From NCBI RefSeq assembly GCF_003076455.1, contig NZ_CP020918.1:248001-312000 (forward strand): a stretch of 64,000 bases of DNA, written 5' to 3'. This DNA is from Flavobacterium faecale. Its GTDB lineage: Bacteria; Bacteroidota; Bacteroidia; Flavobacteriales; Flavobacteriaceae. The notes beneath the pieces were generated by a model. The model did no database searches. It was not told the origin of the DNA and was given only the letters and a program-made list of their open reading frames with translations. Positions within the stretch are counted from its first letter, which is position 1. Each line of letters begins with the position of its first letter. Of this stretch, positions 43,795 through 52,277 are shown in pieces. Both the position numbers and the translations under genes were made by a program.

Positions 43795-43924
43795 GGGCGT
43801 GCCACCAGTATCAAAAGGGGCTTACTTTCCTTTGCGGTGACAAAGCCCCTTTTACTACTGTTGTCGGGCTTTCGGCTATATCTCTTCGTTTCACTACGAG
43901 GATACCGCCTCTATCCCTCACGCA
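43795..43924 (+). repeat. Structured GGGCGT...ACGCA repeat, copy 1
   Basis: 130 bp, far more GC-rich than its surroundings. Starts GGGCGTGCC, contains a perfect AAAAGGGGCTT/AAGCCCCTTTT hairpin (43813-43823 with 43843-43853) extended by CAGTA/TACTG, then TGTCGGGCTTTCGGCTATAT, a second hairpin, GATACCG, and ends CTATCCCTCACGCA. A second, opposite copy sits at 48551-48653 with the same ends and the TCGGGCTAT core but a different internal hairpin. Any reading frame through it (e.g. 43783-43989) looks non-coding. I recall similar sequences scattered in flavobacterial genomes without a named function. Confidence 0.8.
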
Positions 43925-44016
43925 GGTATCGTGGTTGCATTCATGTATATTTCTGTTTAACGTTTTGTAGATCCAGAAAAAACGCATAAACTTGCTCTTT
44001 TTATAAATAGTAACAT

Positions 44017-44607
44017 ATGAACAAACTGACTAATTTCTTAGTATTATCATTTATCCTATTGAGTCTTAATTGCTTTTCTCAAACAATAGATGCTACTATC
44101 TTCTTCAAAGATGGAGGTTCAATAATAGGCTACGGATTAATTAAAGATAATAAGATAAAATTTAGAGTTTCATTAGATAGTAAAGCTGATTCTTGGGATT
44201 TTGAAATGGTTGATAAAATTGAATTTCAACATTTTTTCGAAAAACAAGTATATAAATACATTAAATTAAACAAAACTAATGACCCTGTTCTAATGGAGCT
44301 AGTTACCGAAGGAAAAGTTTCCCTTTATAGACTGACTGATTCTTCTTGGATATCGAATTATAATTTTGGATATAATCAGTATGTAGGAAATACTAAAATC
44401 ACGAAAATAACTAACTTTGTAATTAGGAAAAATGAGGAGTACCCTTCATGTTTAAATTGTGAACTTTTCAATAAATGGAAAAAACGAACAATGGACTACC
44501 TAATTGATTGTCAAACTCTAATCAAGAAGATTAAATCGAATGAATTAACAGAAAGTGATTTAAAAGAAATAGTTGAGTACTACAATGACTTATGCACTGA
44601 ATTATAA
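44017..44607 (+). CDS. Small exported protein of unknown function (intact duplicate)
   Basis: 196 residues. A signal peptide (FLVLSFILLSLNCFSQTID) is followed by a short beta-rich domain (ATIFFKDGGSIIGYGLIKD, then KFRVSLD, DSWDFEMVDKIEFQHFFEKQ), resembling the small beta domains of Bacteroidota envelope proteins. A basic, helical C-terminus follows (CLNCELFNKW, SDLKEIVEYYNDL). The pair of Cys in SCLNCELF may form a disulfide or metal site. Family not recognised. The second copy downstream is broken, so this is the only intact version here. Confidence 0.75.
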   Translation: MNKLTNFLVLSFILLSLNCFSQTIDATIFFKDGGSIIGYGLIKDNKIKFRVSLDSKADSWDFEMVDKIEFQHFFEKQVYKYIKLNKTNDPVLMELVTEGKVSLYRLTDSSWISNYNFGYNQYVGNTKITKITNFVIRKNEEYPSCLNCELFNKWKKRTMDYLIDCQTLIKKIKSNELTESDLKEIVEYYNDLCTEL

Positions 44608-44904
44608 TACTTCTGGCAGAAATGCATGCAAACGTCAAATTTTCCCATGCTAGCGCAAGGCTCTGCCTCATGCTAGCGCGAGCGTTTCGCTCGTGCACGC
44701 AAAGTTTTTCATAGTATGAAAACATAGAAATAGTCAATTAAGACTTTTGACACGAGTAAAGTGCAAGTCTCACACCTACCCTACTTCGATAGCTAGCTCC
44801 TAACATTCAAGCTTGTTTGGAGTAGTATACGTGTATATTTCTATTTTACGTTTTGTGGATTCAGAAAAAACGCATAAACTTGCTCTCTTTATAAATAGTA
44901 ACAT

Positions 44905-45510
44905 ATGAACAAACTGACTAATTTTCTAGTATTATCATTTATCCTACTGAGCCTTAATTGCTTTTCTCAAACAATAGATGCTACCATCTTCTTCAAAGAT
45001 GGAGGTTCAATAATAGGCTAAGGATTAATTAAAAATAATAAGATAAAATTTAGAGTTTCATTAGAGAGTAAAGCTGACTCTTGGGATTTTGAAATGGTAG
45101 ATAAAATTGAATTTCAACATTTTTTCGAAAAACAAGTATATAAATACATTAAATTAAACAAAACTAATGACCCTGTTCTAATGGAGCTAGTTACCGAAGG
45201 AGAAGTTTCCCTTTATAGACTGACTGACTCTTCTTGGATATCGAATTATAATTTTGGAACTAATATGTATGGAAATAATATGTATGGAACTAGCCGAAAA
45301 ATAACAAAAATAACCAACTTTCTAATCAGGAAAAATGAGGAGTATCCTTCATGTTTAAATTGTGAACTTTTCAATAAATAGAAAAAACGAACAATGAACT
45401 ACCTAATTGATTGTCAAACTCTAATCAAGAAGATTAAATCGAATGAATTAACAGAAAGTGATTTAAAAGAAATAGTTGAGTATTACAATGACTTATGCAC
45501 TGAATTATAA
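44905..45510 (+). pseudogene. Broken duplicate of the exported protein gene
   Basis: Aligns along its whole length with 44017-44607. The Tyr codon in GSIIGYG is a TAA at 45019-45021, and a Trp codon further on is TAG at 45379-45381 (TGG in the intact copy). It also carries a 15-bp in-frame length gain around NMYGNNMYGTS. Most other differences are synonymous or mild, so decay looks recent. The middle open segment (about 45022-45378) has no start codon with signal peptide. Confidence 0.9.
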
Positions 45511-45864
45511 TACTTCTGGCAGAAATGCATACTAACGTCAAATTTTCCCATGCTAGCGCTAGCGTCTCGCTCGTGCACGCATAGTTTTTCATAGTATGAT
45601 AACACAGAAATAGTTAATTAAGACTTTTGACATGAGCAAAATGCAAGTCTCACACCTACGCCACTTCGATAGCTAGCTCCTATCATTCACGCGTGTTTTG
45701 TGGTTATATTCATGTATATTTCTCTTGTACGTTTTGTAGATTCAAAATTAACTTCTAATCATAACTATCATAAACAAACAGATGACCAACGATTCGGTTG
45801 AAGTATGCAAAACACCTAGTTGATTTAACGATGTTTTCTATAACAGTTAAGATGTAGGCAGCAA

Positions 45865-47778
45865 CTACCAGCCGCCACCACCACCACCACCACCGCCGCC
45901 GCCAGAGCTTCCGCCACCTGAACTACCACCGCTCCAGCTTCCGCTGCTTCCACTAGAAGAGGAAGACGATGACCTTGAAGGTGTAGGATCAACTCTAGAA
46001 TTGCTTACATTTTTAGAAATGCTCGATATAAAATGACTTGAATTTCTAAAACCATCATCGCCGGAGTACCAACTAGGATCATATTTGGCTAGTTCAAGAA
46101 TCGTTTCAAATTGTTTTCCCCAAGCCACATCTACTTCCAAGGCAACTGCATATGGCAACAGCTCCTCAAACAAAGCCGGAGTTAATTCTGGTGGTTTAAG
46201 CATGTTCATTTTGTTTTTCTCTGCAGTTTCCAAATACAGCTTAAAGCCTTCTAGTCTCTCCAACGATTCGGCTCCTTTGACAGTGTACTTTCCTAAATTA
46301 AAACTGTAAATAAGATAGCCGATAAATACCGCAACTTGCACTCCAATTTCGATCCAAGATCTAAAGAACAAGGAGGCAAAATAAATAAATATTGCAGGCA
46401 ACAACCACATAAAACACAAAATACCTCTAAGAATTATCCAACCCGAACCTTTCACTGTTTTCGACACCCAATAGGTTAAGGACGATGATCCGATTACTAG
46501 GACGATATAAAAAAAGTAATTCATATATCCATTAGTATGACTTAGAATCAAAAAGACCAGCCCCACATTAATAAAAATCAAAAACCCAATTGTTTTCTCC
46601 CAACCATTGTTGATATAGTAGTCTTCGACATTTATTTTTTTGGTTACTACAGACAACCAACCCTTGTACGCTTTTTCAAAAACCCTGTAACTAGTTTGAC
46701 TTACAATTATTTTCTTCCTGCTCGCCATGGGCTTAAAAAGTGCTTTTTCCTCCTCACTTAAATTATTTGGAGAAGCATTTAATACCTCTATCTGGTATAC
46801 TGTACTAGTTGTGAAAAGCGATTTTTCGATGGTAGAGGTTATTTTTATCGCTCCTTTGATAGCTACTTGCACCATCGATGCCATATATATTCCGTCGGTC
46901 ACTGCTCTATTGTACACGTAGCCCACAATAGCGGGTGACCAATCAAAGGGAGGTCTAAATTCGGGTACAATTGTTTTTATAACAGGATCCTTCCCTTTTT
47001 TCTTCCATTGAAAAAAATAGAATAGCAACATTCCTAGTCCAAAAACTGTAGACCATAAATTGTTTTTAATTTTTTTATAAAAAGAAGATGCTTCCTGGAT
47101 TTTACTCGGTGGTAAAACAATGCCTTTATCAAATGAAGCTGCTACAGTTAAGCCTTGAGTGGCGCCTAATCCTGTAACATAAAAATGAGCAATTGTTTTG
47201 TTGGAATCCAAACTTGCTGTGCCTTGCGAACCCTTATCTCCTTCATAGCCAGTGTACGCATTTACATTTCCAAAAGTAGCATTCTCATTTGGTAGATACA
47301 AAGTACAACTTGCTTTATCAATTGGAATATCCCAACCGTTTCCCGTTACGTTCCAATATAATTCATCGTATGAATCAAAATACCCAATTTGAAACGGAAC
47401 AGTATACACTATTTCGTACTCATAAATACCTGAAGGCAGATCAATATCTTTGTCCCCAATGTATATTTTGAAATCACCGTCGGCTTCTTTTGTGAAATAA
47501 TTTTCAGAAACCCCATCTTTTTTGATCGATTGCAGTGTATAACCCACATCGACAGCATTGCCATCAATATCTTTTCGGTTTAATGGCAATTGCCGTAACA
47601 AACCGTGCACAAATAGTTGCCCTTCTGCCTTTATGGTTATTGTTTCGTTTACCTGAATTACTCCAGAATGCTCTATTTTGATCGTTGTATCAAAATTTAA
47701 TATGCGCTCTTGAGCATTATTGAAAAAGAAACACAGTAAGAACGAGACAGTGACAATTATTTTAAAATACTTCTTCAT
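45865..47778 (-). CDS. DUF2207 membrane protein with Gly-rich tail
   Basis: 637 residues from the ATG at 47778 (a TTG three bases upstream is the alternative). Signal peptide (FKIIVTVSFLLCFFFNNAQE), an N-terminal periplasmic beta domain (ILNFDTTIKIEHSGVIQVNE, YEIVYTVPFQIGYFDSYDEL, YWNVTGNGWDIPI), a transmembrane helix at about 235-255, a cytoplasmic loop, a further membrane cluster at about 395-490 (IGFLIFINVGLVFLILSHT, WIILRGILCFMWLLPAIFIY), and a C-terminus of Ser then Gly runs ending GGGGW. Matches DUF2207 ('predicted membrane protein'). It begins 3 bp after the LemA gene stop, a common pair in bacteria. Function unknown. Confidence 0.9.
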   Translation of the reverse strand: MKKYFKIIVTVSFLLCFFFNNAQERILNFDTTIKIEHSGVIQVNETITIKAEGQLFVHGLLRQLPLNRKDIDGNAVDVGYTLQSIKKDGVSENYFTKEADGDFKIYIGDKDIDLPSGIYEYEIVYTVPFQIGYFDSYDELYWNVTGNGWDIPIDKASCTLYLPNENATFGNVNAYTGYEGDKGSQGTASLDSNKTIAHFYVTGLGATQGLTVAASFDKGIVLPPSKIQEASSFYKKIKNNLWSTVFGLGMLLFYFFQWKKKGKDPVIKTIVPEFRPPFDWSPAIVGYVYNRAVTDGIYMASMVQVAIKGAIKITSTIEKSLFTTSTVYQIEVLNASPNNLSEEEKALFKPMASRKKIIVSQTSYRVFEKAYKGWLSVVTKKINVEDYYINNGWEKTIGFLIFINVGLVFLILSHTNGYMNYFFYIVLVIGSSSLTYWVSKTVKGSGWIILRGILCFMWLLPAIFIYFASLFFRSWIEIGVQVAVFIGYLIYSFNLGKYTVKGAESLERLEGFKLYLETAEKNKMNMLKPPELTPALFEELLPYAVALEVDVAWGKQFETILELAKYDPSWYSGDDGFRNSSHFISSISKNVSNSRVDPTPSRSSSSSSSGSSGSWSGGSSGGGSSGGGGGGGGGGGW

Positions 47779-47781
47779 CAA

Positions 47782-48336
47782 TTAGAATTTTACTTTTGGA
47801 GTTTCACGTACCGAAGCATCTGTCAACTCAAGGAAACTCTTTTTGGCAAATCCAAAAGCACCTGCAATAAGGATGCCTGGAAAGGACTCAACGGCCGTAT
47901 TATAATCACGCACAGTACCATTGTAATAACGTTTGGATCGCTCAATATCAGTTTCTAATGTAGCTAAATCTGCTTGTAGACTTTGGAAATTGGTGTTTGC
48001 TTTTAAATCTGGATATTGTTCTGCCAAAGCAAATATTTTGGTGACAGCTTGACTCAAGCTGGACTCTAGTTGGTTTTTTTGTTCCGCATTTCCAGCGGTA
48101 AGGGCTTCGTTGCGCAGCTTTACAATTGCACTCAAGGTTTCCTTTTCGTGTGTTGCGTAACCTTTGATGGTTTCGACTAAATTAGGAATCAAATCGTATC
48201 TTTTTTTGAACATGACATCGATTCCGCTTAATGCCTCGTCTACCAAATTTCTTTTAGCTACGAAACCATTGTAAGTCATTATTAACAAACCAATCAAAAG
48301 AACACATAGTGCTAGAATTACAAAACCTACTATCAT
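47782..48336 (-). CDS. LemA family protein
   Basis: 184 residues: an N-terminal membrane anchor (VGFVILALCVLLIGLLIMTY) and a LemA four-helix coiled-coil domain (NGFVAKRNLVDEALSGIDVM, FKKRYDLIPNLVETIKGYAT, LKANTNFQSLQADLATLETD, RSKRYYNGTVRDYNTAVESF). Exposed on the periplasmic face by topology. LemA with a DUF2207 partner is a widespread pair of unknown function, sometimes linked to envelope stress. First gene of the two-gene unit; its upstream region 48337-48550 is AT-rich with no distinct motif. Confidence 0.92.
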   Translation of the reverse strand: MIVGFVILALCVLLIGLLIMTYNGFVAKRNLVDEALSGIDVMFKKRYDLIPNLVETIKGYATHEKETLSAIVKLRNEALTAGNAEQKNQLESSLSQAVTKIFALAEQYPDLKANTNFQSLQADLATLETDIERSKRYYNGTVRDYNTAVESFPGILIAGAFGFAKKSFLELTDASVRETPKVKF

Positions 48337-48550
48337 TTTTTTACTATTTATTATTTTTATAAAATTCTATTTTTTATGCTTTAAACCTCAAAATATCTTT
48401 TTAAACAAGGGCCTAAAATACACATTTTGAAACATTTTGTAGCGATTTTTGCTATAAAAGCTCTTTTTCTGAGATTACTCTTGAAGTAATATGCTATTTA
48501 ATTAACCCTCTTTTCGAATCATAAACTTTCTTTTATCTATAAAATTGGCT

Positions 48551-48653
48551 TGCGTAAGGGATAGAAACGGAAATCCTTTTGTGGGGTGTTTTCGACCCCA
48601 CAAAAGATTACAGTGTATAGCCCGACCCGCAGTTTTTACGGAGGGATACGCCC
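48551..48653 (-). repeat. Structured GGGCGT...ACGCA repeat, copy 2 (opposite strand)
   Basis: 103 bp. Read on the minus strand: starts GGGCGTATCCCTCCG, has GGGTCGGGCTATACACTGTA, then a perfect CTTTTGTGGGGT/ACCCCACAAAAG hairpin, GATTTCCG, and ends CTATCCCTTACGCA. The ends and core match copy 1 (43795-43924) while the hairpin sequence differs, so the fold rather than the sequence of the middle is kept. Lies in the 625-bp gap 48337-48961, which otherwise holds only short repeats. Confidence 0.8.
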
Positions 48654-48723
48654 AAAAAAAGCATTTAATTTTAAAAACATCAAATTAAGTATGTACCCCA
48701 CACATAACTTTTTGTTAGTATCG

Positions 48724-48749
48724 AACGAAAGCCTGAAATTGTAGAAATT
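48724..48749 (+). repeat. 26-bp dispersed repeat (also at 52367-52392)
   Basis: AACGAAAGCCTGAAATTGTA then GAAATT here; AACGAAAGCCTAAAGTTGTA then GTAATT upstream of the U32 peptidase gene. 23 of 26 bases agree. No function assigned; may be a shared leader element or a fragment of a larger repeat. Confidence 0.55.
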
Positions 48750-48763
48750 ATTATGGTAGTCCA

Positions 48764-48817
48764 ATGCAGGCGCAAGCATCTCGCTCGTGCGTATAAAGGT
48801 TTTCATGATTTAAAAAC
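48764..48817 (+). repeat. GC-rich hairpin repeat (third copy)
   Basis: GCAGGCGCAAGCATCTCGCT, CGTGCG, then AAAGGTTTTCATGATTTAAA AAC, matching 44671-44723 and 45551-45603 (GCTAGCGCGAGCGTTTCGCT, CGTGCACGC, then GTTTTTCATAGTATGA). The first two copies belong to the tandem duplication; this one is independent. Core is a GCGAGCG/CGCTCG stem-loop. Confidence 0.6.
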
Positions 48818-48961
48818 AAATTATTGCTTGCAATTTTTGGTTTTAAGATTTGTAGACAACAACTAAACGGTACTTATTCTTAATAAAATCCTATCTATTC
48901 TGAAGTGCAAGCTTAATCTTTAAATACTGATTAATACAATGCAATTGACTAGCTTTGTTAT

Positions 48962-49627
48962 ATGTCAGAAAATCACAATATAGTAACGCTACTAAACGAA
49001 TTTAGGAATAAGAGTAAGTTTTCTGCGGCTTGCTGGGAGGAGCGTGGGCTTAACCCTTCGAATATTGAAGTCTGTGATTATCTCGAAAATATTTTTAATG
49101 ATTGTTCTGATCACCTCATCAAGGGGGTACAAAAAAATGCTATTGACAAACAATTAAAAAAAACAATTACAGACTGGTTAAATAGTTTGAGCAACTCACA
49201 ATACGATACCGAGGAGCTAGAATTTATTTGTGATTACTTTTATCAACTAGCACAGATTGTCGAAGTCGATTTAAAAGACAGCTTAAACGTTTGGAATTAC
49301 GGAAAAGTGCTTAACAATTTATTTAAAATCACCAGCTTCCTGAAGGGCAAAGAGAATATTATCGCTACCCTAAAACAACATTGCACCGATTGTAACGCAC
49401 TACTGGAAACTTTTATTCTGAAAAAAGAAGCAGGAATACCAGATCACAACTGGCATGTTGTGAGATGTAATAAATGCAAAGGATACAACCTATTGTCACT
49501 AGGTCCCAATATTAAAGAACTACGTTACGGTGAATACCAAACCATTGAACAACTGGCAAAAGCTAGTTTTAACAAAGAGCAAGCAATGATACGCCTGAAG
49601 CAAATTAAAATTTTTAGAAAAAACTAA
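48962..49627 (+). CDS. Uncharacterised protein with DUF4844-like start and zinc-ribbon end
   Basis: 221 residues, cytoplasmic by appearance. Residues 1-115 resemble DUF4844 (KFSAACWEERGLNPSNIEVC, YLENIFNDCSDHLI, ICDYFYQLAQIVEVDLKDSL, NVWNYG). Residues about 140-175 hold two CxxC pairs, CTDC and CNKC with HNWHVVRCNKCKGYNL between, typical of a small zinc ribbon. Then a helical, basic tail (EQLAKASFNKEQAMIRLKQI). The combination is not one I recognise. A TAGCTTTG promoter element ends 4 bp before the ATG, so the message may be leaderless. Confidence 0.7.
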   Translation: MSENHNIVTLLNEFRNKSKFSAACWEERGLNPSNIEVCDYLENIFNDCSDHLIKGVQKNAIDKQLKKTITDWLNSLSNSQYDTEELEFICDYFYQLAQIVEVDLKDSLNVWNYGKVLNNLFKITSFLKGKENIIATLKQHCTDCNALLETFILKKEAGIPDHNWHVVRCNKCKGYNLLSLGPNIKELRYGEYQTIEQLAKASFNKEQAMIRLKQIKIFRKN

Positions 49628-49700
49628 GAAAGCTATAACGGTCAAAGTCTTTCATAGAATCAACCATTACGAATTGTTTTCTAACAATTGCGAACTTCTA

Positions 49701-50567
49701 TCATTTACTTAAACGAAAATCCTTGGGTGACATTCCTGTATTTTTTTTAAAGAACCGAGCAAAATAGGAATAATCATCGTAGCCTAACTCAAGTGCTATT
49801 TCACTAACGAGGCTATTTTTATCCATGAGCATTCGCTTCGCTTCCAATACTATTCGATTCGTAATTATTTCGGTTGTGGTCTTATTGACGGTTTCGTTAC
49901 AGATACGATTGAGATGTTTAAGGGATATGTGCAAGGCATTTGCATAAAAAGAGGCTGCTTTTTCGGTTTTAAAGTGACTTTCTAAAACTTTTGCAAACAT
50001 TTTCAATTTCGAATTATAAGCATGCACCTCAGAGGCAAAGGTTTCCTGATACTTTCGTGCCAGTTCAATATGAATGAGGTCTAACAAATTCATTATTTTG
50101 TCTTTTTTAAACAATTCATCTGATTGGCTTTCTTTAAAAATCAAGTCAAAAAATGGCTGTAAACTTTCCATTTCCTGTTTGGTCAAAATAATCTCTGACT
50201 TTGTATCATTCGAATAGAAAAACGGAAAAATATCAATTTCCTTTTCTCCAAAATACAGATTGTACATTTCTTGAGAATAGAATAACACATATCCACCAAT
50301 ATCCTCAGACAGACTCCAATGGTGCATTTGGCCCGGCTGTAGTACAAATACACTGCCGGGAGCAACGCTATAGGAATCAAAGTCTATCTCGTGCGTACCA
50401 GATCCTTTGGTAAAAAAAGCCATGACATAAAAATTGTGACGGTGTGGCTTCTCGACAAATGGATGTGTAACCAAATGTTTCTGGAACGTGTTTACATAAA
50501 AATCGGCTTGCACTGAATTGCAATTAAACTGCTGAATTGAATAAACTGGATATTTCTTCACTGTCAA
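49701..50567 (-). CDS. AraC-family transcriptional regulator
   Basis: 288 residues. An N-terminal cupin (HRHNFYVMAFFTKGSGTHEI, FVLQPGQMHHWSLSEDIGGY) is the effector domain; two helix-turn-helix motifs at about 195-285 (YANALHISLKHLNRICNETV, LVSEIALELGYDDYSYFARF, FKKNTGMSPKDFR) bind DNA. No ATG is available before the cupin: the start is the TTG at 50567 or the GTG at 50561. Divergent from the DUF983 gene with overlapping upstream regions, so it might regulate that gene, but no operator is evident. Confidence 0.88.
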   Translation of the reverse strand: MTVKKYPVYSIQQFNCNSVQADFYVNTFQKHLVTHPFVEKPHRHNFYVMAFFTKGSGTHEIDFDSYSVAPGSVFVLQPGQMHHWSLSEDIGGYVLFYSQEMYNLYFGEKEIDIFPFFYSNDTKSEIILTKQEMESLQPFFDLIFKESQSDELFKKDKIMNLLDLIHIELARKYQETFASEVHAYNSKLKMFAKVLESHFKTEKAASFYANALHISLKHLNRICNETVNKTTTEIITNRIVLEAKRMLMDKNSLVSEIALELGYDDYSYFARFFKKNTGMSPKDFRLSK

Positions 50568-50628
50568 AAATGTCTTTATTATGCTATAAGTAGCGAAGAT
50601 AGTAAATAGCTATTTGAATGGTATAGAA

Positions 50629-50636
50629 TATCTTTG
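50629..50636 (+). promoter_or_regulatory. -7 element of the DUF983 gene
   Basis: TATCTTTG, perfect TAnnTTTG, 16 bp before the ATG at 50653. It lies inside a possible upstream extension of the gene and so decides for the shorter start. Confidence 0.5.
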
Positions 50637-50652
50637 TAAAAAAATAGGACCG

Positions 50653-51015
50653 ATGGCACATACCTTGATAAATATTTTGAACAACACTTGTCCACATTGC
50701 CATGAAGGCAAAGTTTTTGACGAGAAATCTCCATTTTTAAATTTTGGTTTTCCAAAAATGCACAAAAGCTGCTCGCATTGTCATAACAAATATGAAAAAG
50801 AGCCTGGCTACTTTTTTGGTGCAATGTACATGAATTATGGTATCACGGTAGCAGAATCTATTGCTACTTTTGTGATTGCTCAACAATTTTTTACAGAAAG
50901 ATTTGATCTTAGAATCATTCCGATCATAGCATTTGTTATTATTTTCTTTGCCTCTTTTAACATTCGCTTATCGCGAATGCTTTGGTTGTACATGTTCAAA
51001 AATTACTCGATGTAA
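50653..51015 (+). CDS. DUF983 family membrane protein
   Basis: 120 residues from the ATG at 50653 (AHTLINILNNTCPHCHEGKV). Two CxxC-type pairs (CPHCHEGKVF and CSHCHNKY) form a likely zinc site ahead of a two-helix membrane part (YFFGAMYMNYGITVAESIAT, IIPIIAFVIIFFASF). Small membrane proteins of this family are of unknown function; in alphaproteobacteria they accompany cytochrome oxidase genes, not seen here. A longer reading from 50614 would add 13 residues across the promoter element. Confidence 0.85.
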   Translation: MAHTLINILNNTCPHCHEGKVFDEKSPFLNFGFPKMHKSCSHCHNKYEKEPGYFFGAMYMNYGITVAESIATFVIAQQFFTERFDLRIIPIIAFVIIFFASFNIRLSRMLWLYMFKNYSM

Positions 51016-51150
51016 CCTTATAGAAAGCCTTTTACCTTTCGATAAAAAAAACAAGACAAGTACTACTTTCAAAATCAAAAACAATATTCTATATTTGACG
51101 CTAACATAAAAGTCTAGTTTGTAAAAAAATTCGACATAGCGTCACAACTT

Positions 51151-51828
51151 ATGAATTGGAAGCCGATACTCAAATACACTGCAATTACACTCCTAAGTGT
51201 GGTAGGCTTTGTTTTACTATACAGTCTTACAGCCTACTGTTTATCAAGAATTACGGTAGATGGCGAACCACAGTCTTCGTCAGATGTTACCATATACATC
51301 CAAACTAACGGTGTACATACAGACATTGTTGTACCCATAAAAAGCGAACAAAGAGATTGGAGCAAGAATGTTTTATTTAAAAACACGATTGCAAAAGATA
51401 GCACTGCTCAATTTTTGGGTATGGGTTGGGGAGACAAAGGTTTTTACCTTGAAACACCAACTTGGGCAGATTTGAAGGCTTCGGTTGCATTCAAAGCAGC
51501 AACTGGACTTAGCACAACTGCAATTCATGTTACTTATTTTAAGACCATTACTGAAAATGAATCTTGCAAAAAAATCAATATTAGCAAAAAGCAGTATCGT
51601 AGACTGATCGCTTATATAGATACAAGTTTTCAAAAAGACCTCAACGGAAATTTCATAAACATAAAAACAAATGCTAATTATAGTAAACACGATGCTTTTT
51701 ATGAAGCAACGGGTAATTATAGTTTGCTCCACACGTGCAACACTTGGGCAAATAATGCCTTGAAAAGCTGTGGCCAAAAAGCGTGTTTATGGACTCCTTT
51801 TGACACTGGAATATTCTTAAAATACTAA
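51151..51828 (+). CDS. DUF2459 / TIGR02117 family membrane-anchored protein
   Basis: 225 residues. One N-terminal membrane helix (YTAITLLSVVGFVLLYSLTA) followed by a periplasmic domain: VTIYIQTNGVHTDIVVPIKS with a conserved His, FLGMGWGDKGFYLETPTWAD, AIHVTYFKTI, and CNTWANNALKSCGQKACLWT with a conserved Cys. The Cys/His arrangement suggests an NlpC/P60-like or papain-like fold, but the activity is undetermined. Followed 16 bp later by the YiaA/B gene; probably co-transcribed. Confidence 0.85.
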   Translation: MNWKPILKYTAITLLSVVGFVLLYSLTAYCLSRITVDGEPQSSSDVTIYIQTNGVHTDIVVPIKSEQRDWSKNVLFKNTIAKDSTAQFLGMGWGDKGFYLETPTWADLKASVAFKAATGLSTTAIHVTYFKTITENESCKKINISKKQYRRLIAYIDTSFQKDLNGNFINIKTNANYSKHDAFYEATGNYSLLHTCNTWANNALKSCGQKACLWTPFDTGIFLKY

Positions 51829-51844
51829 TCAATAACAATTAATT

Positions 51845-52237
51845 ATGGTACAAAAAACTTCAAACGCATTTATTGCAGCCTCATGGGTAGCTCTTGGAAC
51901 AGGAATGACAGGTTACTTAATAGGACTTTGGAGATCGGAAATGGCGCTTAACGAAATCGGATATTATTTTACAATTTTAATGTTTGGTTTATTTGCAGTA
52001 ATATCACTGCAAAAAAGTGTTCGAGACCGATTAGAAGGTTATCCTGTTACTGATATTTACTATGGACTATGTTGGTTTTCGACCTTATTGTCTATTGCAT
52101 TATTAATTATAGGTCTTATAAATGCGACTTTATTACCTAGCGAAAAAGGTTTTTATGCCTTTGCTTTTCTTTTAGCCTTATTTGGTGCTATTGCTGTTCA
52201 AAAAAACACAAGAGACAATTTGGTTACCGAAAAATAG
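51845..52237 (+). CDS. YiaA/YiaB-family inner membrane protein
   Basis: 130 residues, four predicted membrane helices in two repeats (FIAASWVALGTGMTGYLIGL, YFTILMFGLFAVISLQKSVR, ITDIYYGLCWFSTLLSIALL region, FYAFAFLLALFGAIAVQKNT). The repeated ISLQKSVRDRLEG / AVQKNTRDNL pattern marks the YiaAB duplication. Function unknown. Second gene of a short operon ended by a 13-bp perfect hairpin. Confidence 0.88.
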   Translation: MVQKTSNAFIAASWVALGTGMTGYLIGLWRSEMALNEIGYYFTILMFGLFAVISLQKSVRDRLEGYPVTDIYYGLCWFSTLLSIALLIIGLINATLLPSEKGFYAFAFLLALFGAIAVQKNTRDNLVTEK

Positions 52238-52245
52238 ATACATCA

Positions 52246-52277
52246 TTGTACGGACAGCCTTCTAGCTGTCCGTACAA
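52246..52277. terminator. 13-bp perfect hairpin after the YiaA/B gene
   Basis: TTGTACGGACAGC / GCTGTCCGTACAA around CTTCTA. Not followed by a T run, so it may be a 3'-end stabiliser or factor-assisted terminator rather than an intrinsic one. Confidence 0.6.

Larger units (their letters stand above)
43945..45713 (+). repeat. 888-bp tandem duplication carrying a small exported-protein gene
   Basis: Unit 1 spans 43945-44832 and unit 2 spans 44833-45713, with a third, truncated head at 45714-45745 (GTATATTTCT, then CGTTTTGTAGATTC). Each unit has the upstream segment, the gene and a tail with a GCGAGCG hairpin and AAGTCTCACACCTAC. Units are roughly 90 percent alike by eye. It stands alone between the GGGCGT repeat and the DUF2207 gene. 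The tails 44608-44904 and 45511-45864 hold no other gene. Confidence 0.88.

Noticed and set aside
43783..43989. Open frame of 68 codons through the GGGCGT repeat
   Set aside because: It only tracks the structured repeat; composition is Arg/Leu/Ser-rich from GC-rich hairpins, with no ribosome site and no conservation in the opposite copy.
44531..44737. 68-codon frame opposite the duplicated exported-protein gene
   Set aside because: Covers the gene end and a hairpin repeat; no support.
50614..50652. 13-residue extension of the DUF983 protein
   Set aside because: It runs across a perfect TATCTTTG promoter box.
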